Shown: positions 9,898-11,876 of the stretch, piece after piece
How positions within the stretch are numbered: position 1 is the first letter of the stretch
How the letters are laid out: each line of letters opens with the position of its first letter
Assembly: GCA_027031565.1 (NCBI GenBank)
Contig: JALVPX010000012.1
Span: forward strand, 9,011 to 20,886
Direction: 5' to 3'
From: Deltaproteobacteria bacterium
GTDB lineage: Bacteria; Desulfobacterota; Dissulfuribacteria; Dissulfuribacterales; JALVPX01
DNA length: 11,876 bases
Made by a program: the position numbers and the translations under genes
The notes under the pieces: model-generated
What the model saw: only the letters and a program-made list of their open reading frames with translations
Told to the model about the DNA's origin: nothing
The model's database searches: none

Positions 9898-11876
9898 ATG
9901 AGGGATATATTCACCATTGTACGCAAAGAACTTTCAGGCTATTTCAATGCCCCGGTTGCCTTTGTCTTTCTGGTGGTCTTTGTGCTCGTAAGCTGCGGCT
10001 TGTTCATGACCTCGTTCTTCCTTTCAGGGATATGCAGCATGAGGGCCTTTTTCACTAATCTGCCCCTGCTGCTGATGGTGTTTGTGCCGGCTGTTACCAT
10101 GAGATTGTGGGCAGAAGAGAGGAAAAGCAGCACCATCTCCTTGTTGTTGAGCCTGCCAACCTCTTCAACCTCTCTGGTAATTGGAAAATTTCTTGCTGCC
10201 TTCATCTTCGGTGCATTGGCCATAGCCAGCACAGTTACCATCCCTGTCATGCTGAAAAATCTGGGTAATCCAGACCTGGGGCCTGTGATGGGCGGATACA
10301 TGGGGAGCCTGCTGATGCTTGCCTTTTTGCTCTCCCTTGGCATGGCGATATCTGCCTTTTTCCAGGATCAGATCGTAGCATTCATCCTTGCCTTGATGGC
10401 AGGCCTGGGCGCCTTTCTGGCAGGCACCGACTTCATTGCAACTTTTCTGGATGGGTGGATTACCGGCCTCGGCACCTTTTTGAAGGAGGCAATGGGCATA
10501 CCCAGCCATTTCAGCTCCTTTGCCAAAGGTGTTCTGGACATGAGGGATGTGATATTTTTTGCCGCATTTTCCGTCATATTCCTGATTGTAAATATCCTCA
10601 CCCTGGAAGGGCATATACGCATGAAAAAGGCAAAAGGATTCTGGTTGGGCATTATTTTTCTGCTCGCCATCGGCCTTTTTCTCAATGGCATAATGTACAA
10701 CATACGCCTCAAACGCATTGATCTTACCAGCGACAAGCTCTACACAGTCTCTACTGCAACAAAAAAGGTGTTTGAACGCCTCAAGGTGCCAATCTCTGTC
10801 ACCTATTATGTTTCCTCAAAGGAAAAGCTGCCCACGCCCATGAAGGAGATTGCAAGGGATGTGGAAGACATATTGGAAGAGCTGTCACAACTCTCTCCGA
10901 AATTCACTTACCGCATAGTCAGCCCATCTGCCATACCAGACAAGATCCCTGATCTTCAGAAAAAGGGAATCGTTCCATTTAATGCCCAGACCATTGAACA
11001 GGATGCCCTCAATATCAAGCGCATATATTCAGCACTCTCCATAGCCTATCTTGATAAAAAGGAGGAGATAATACCCCAGATAGTGCCTCAATCCTTGGGC
11101 AGCCTTGAATATGATCTCGTGTCCAAAATCTTCAGGCTGACCATGGACAAACAGCCCAAGGTTGCCCTTCTTGCGCCTTCCAGCAACCTCGATCCCCAGA
11201 CTGCCATGCTGATGCGCCAGATGGGGCAGCAGGTCCCGGAGGATGAATTCAACACCCTGACAGGGCTGCTGCAGGAAGTGGGCTATGATGTGGAAAAAAT
11301 CAGGCTGGACAAAAACAGCCCCATACCAGATGATGCCAAGCTTCTTGTCATCCTGGAGCCAGGCCAATTGAATGAACGCCAGCGCTACGAGATAGCAAAC
11401 TTTTTATCCAGAGGCGGAAGGCTGTTTTTGGCCGTGCAACGCATAAAGTATAACTACAACGAGGGGGCTGAAGGCATGACTGCAATGGCCCAGCAAATTC
11501 CGACCAACATAAATGAACTTCTTGCGGCTTACGGGCTTGGTGTCGACGAAGAGATGCTCTTTGACAAAAGACATGCCGTGCTTTCCATTGCCACGCAGCG
11601 AAAAATCGGCATGTTTACTGCGCTGGTACAAATGCCGGTAAATTTCCCCATGCAGATTCAGGTGCTGCCAGATCAGATGAATAACACCTTGTCCGTTACA
11701 GACCGTATTTCCGGGCTGCTTTACCTGTGGGGAACAGCCCTTGAGCCTGACAAGAAAGAAATGGACAGCAAGGGCCTTAAGGCCACTGTTCTCTTTTCTT
11801 CGAGCCAGGAGAGCTGGACCAGGCCTTATCATTTTGGGCCGCTCACCATGGAGGATCTTCATCCCCCGGTGTCTGG
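9898..11876 (+). CDS. ABC-2 permease fused to GldG-like auxiliary domain (3' end outside window)
   Basis: The frame stays open from ATG 9898 to the edge: 659 complete codons, no stop. Residues 1-240 form an ABC-2 permease with about six hydrophobic segments and the cytoplasmic coupling motif RLWAEERKSSTISLLLSLP (69-87). At about 247-267 another membrane segment begins a GldG-like part whose signature DLTSDKLYTVSTATKKVF (275-292) opens an extracytoplasmic domain. That domain continues through YYVSSKEKLPTPMKEIARD, IAYLDKKEEIIPQ and LLVILEPGQLNERQ to the end. GldF and GldG are usually separate proteins; here they are joined in frame. The start has AGAGG seven bases upstream. A second candidate ribosome binding site (GGAAGG, 10605-10610) precedes Met242 at 10621, so a separate GldG-like product is conceivable. 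With the upstream ATPase it forms an exporter of unknown substrate. Confidence 0.9.
   Translation, partial: MRDIFTIVRKELSGYFNAPVAFVFLVVFVLVSCGLFMTSFFLSGICSMRAFFTNLPLLLMVFVPAVTMRLWAEERKSSTISLLLSLPTSSTSLVIGKFLAAFIFGALAIASTVTIPVMLKNLGNPDLGPVMGGYMGSLLMLAFLLSLGMAISAFFQDQIVAFILALMAGLGAFLAGTDFIATFLDGWITGLGTFLKEAMGIPSHFSSFAKGVLDMRDVIFFAAFSVIFLIVNILTLEGHIRMKKAKGFWLGIIFLLAIGLFLNGIMYNIRLKRIDLTSDKLYTVSTATKKVFERLKVPISVTYYVSSKEKLPTPMKEIARDVEDILEELSQLSPKFTYRIVSPSAIPDKIPDLQKKGIVPFNAQTIEQDALNIKRIYSALSIAYLDKKEEIIPQIVPQSLGSLEYDLVSKIFRLTMDKQPKVALLAPSSNLDPQTAMLMRQMGQQVPEDEFNTLTGLLQEVGYDVEKIRLDKNSPIPDDAKLLVILEPGQLNERQRYEIANFLSRGGRLFLAVQRIKYNYNEGAEGMTAMAQQIPTNINELLAAYGLGVDEEMLFDKRHAVLSIATQRKIGMFTALVQMPVNFPMQIQVLPDQMNNTLSVTDRISGLLYLWGTALEPDKKEMDSKGLKATVLFSSSQESWTRPYHFGPLTMEDLHPPVS

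Noticed and set aside
11404..11862. 152-residue minus-strand frame
   Set aside because: It is antisense to the GldG-like part of the fusion gene, which is open to the window edge with conserved motifs.

Overview
The window reads as chromosomal DNA of an anaerobic Gram-negative bacterium, most likely a member of the Desulfobacterota (the former Deltaproteobacteria). The strongest pointer is a protein with an N-terminal four-cysteine 4Fe-4S motif joined to a DUF3786-type domain, a combination I associate with sulfate reducers, syntrophs and acetogens. A FadR-like TetR regulator, a single-RCK K+ channel regulator and a GldA-type ABC system fit but are not diagnostic. The lineage call is an inference from gene content alone. 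There is no transposase, integrase, phage gene or CRISPR array.

Left part (1-2519): a tRNA-Ser(UGA) gene on the minus strand; a 330-base AT-rich spacer with candidate promoters for both sides and an inverted repeat closely matching the FadR operator of Bacillus; then a FadR-like TetR repressor, an m5C RNA methyltransferase catalytic protein, and an 8-base-overlapping small gene that looks like the RNA-binding (PUA-like) domain usually fused to RsmF-type methyltransferases.

Middle (2520-3475): about 950 bases without a credible gene. They hold three copies of a roughly 100-base stem-loop element: A at 2698-2802 (+), B at 2881-2986 (-) and C at about 3113-3214 (+). A and C are near-identical. 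B keeps the same conserved core but has entirely different, still perfectly paired helix sequences. That compensatory pattern around conserved G-A mismatches is the most interesting signal in the window and suggests selection on a folded RNA or single-stranded DNA.

Right part (3476-11876): the DUF3786 Fe-S protein on the minus strand starts only 35 bases from a divergent plus-strand operon. The operon encodes an AmgK-like sugar kinase, the K+ translocating channel TrkH/KtrB, its NAD(H)/nucleotide-binding RCK regulator TrkA/KtrA, and a RlmD-like 23S rRNA m5U methyltransferase carrying Fe-S ligand cysteines. After an AT-rich hairpin comes a second unit with a very strong ribosome binding site: a GldA-type ABC ATPase, a 153-base structured spacer, and a long gene fusing an ABC-2 permease to a GldG-like periplasmic auxiliary domain. 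This last gene runs off the right edge.

Functionally the window combines RNA modification (two methyltransferases and a tRNA), K+ homeostasis, probable cell-wall sugar recycling, an envelope ABC exporter, and a lipid-responsive repressor whose distant targets are not visible here.
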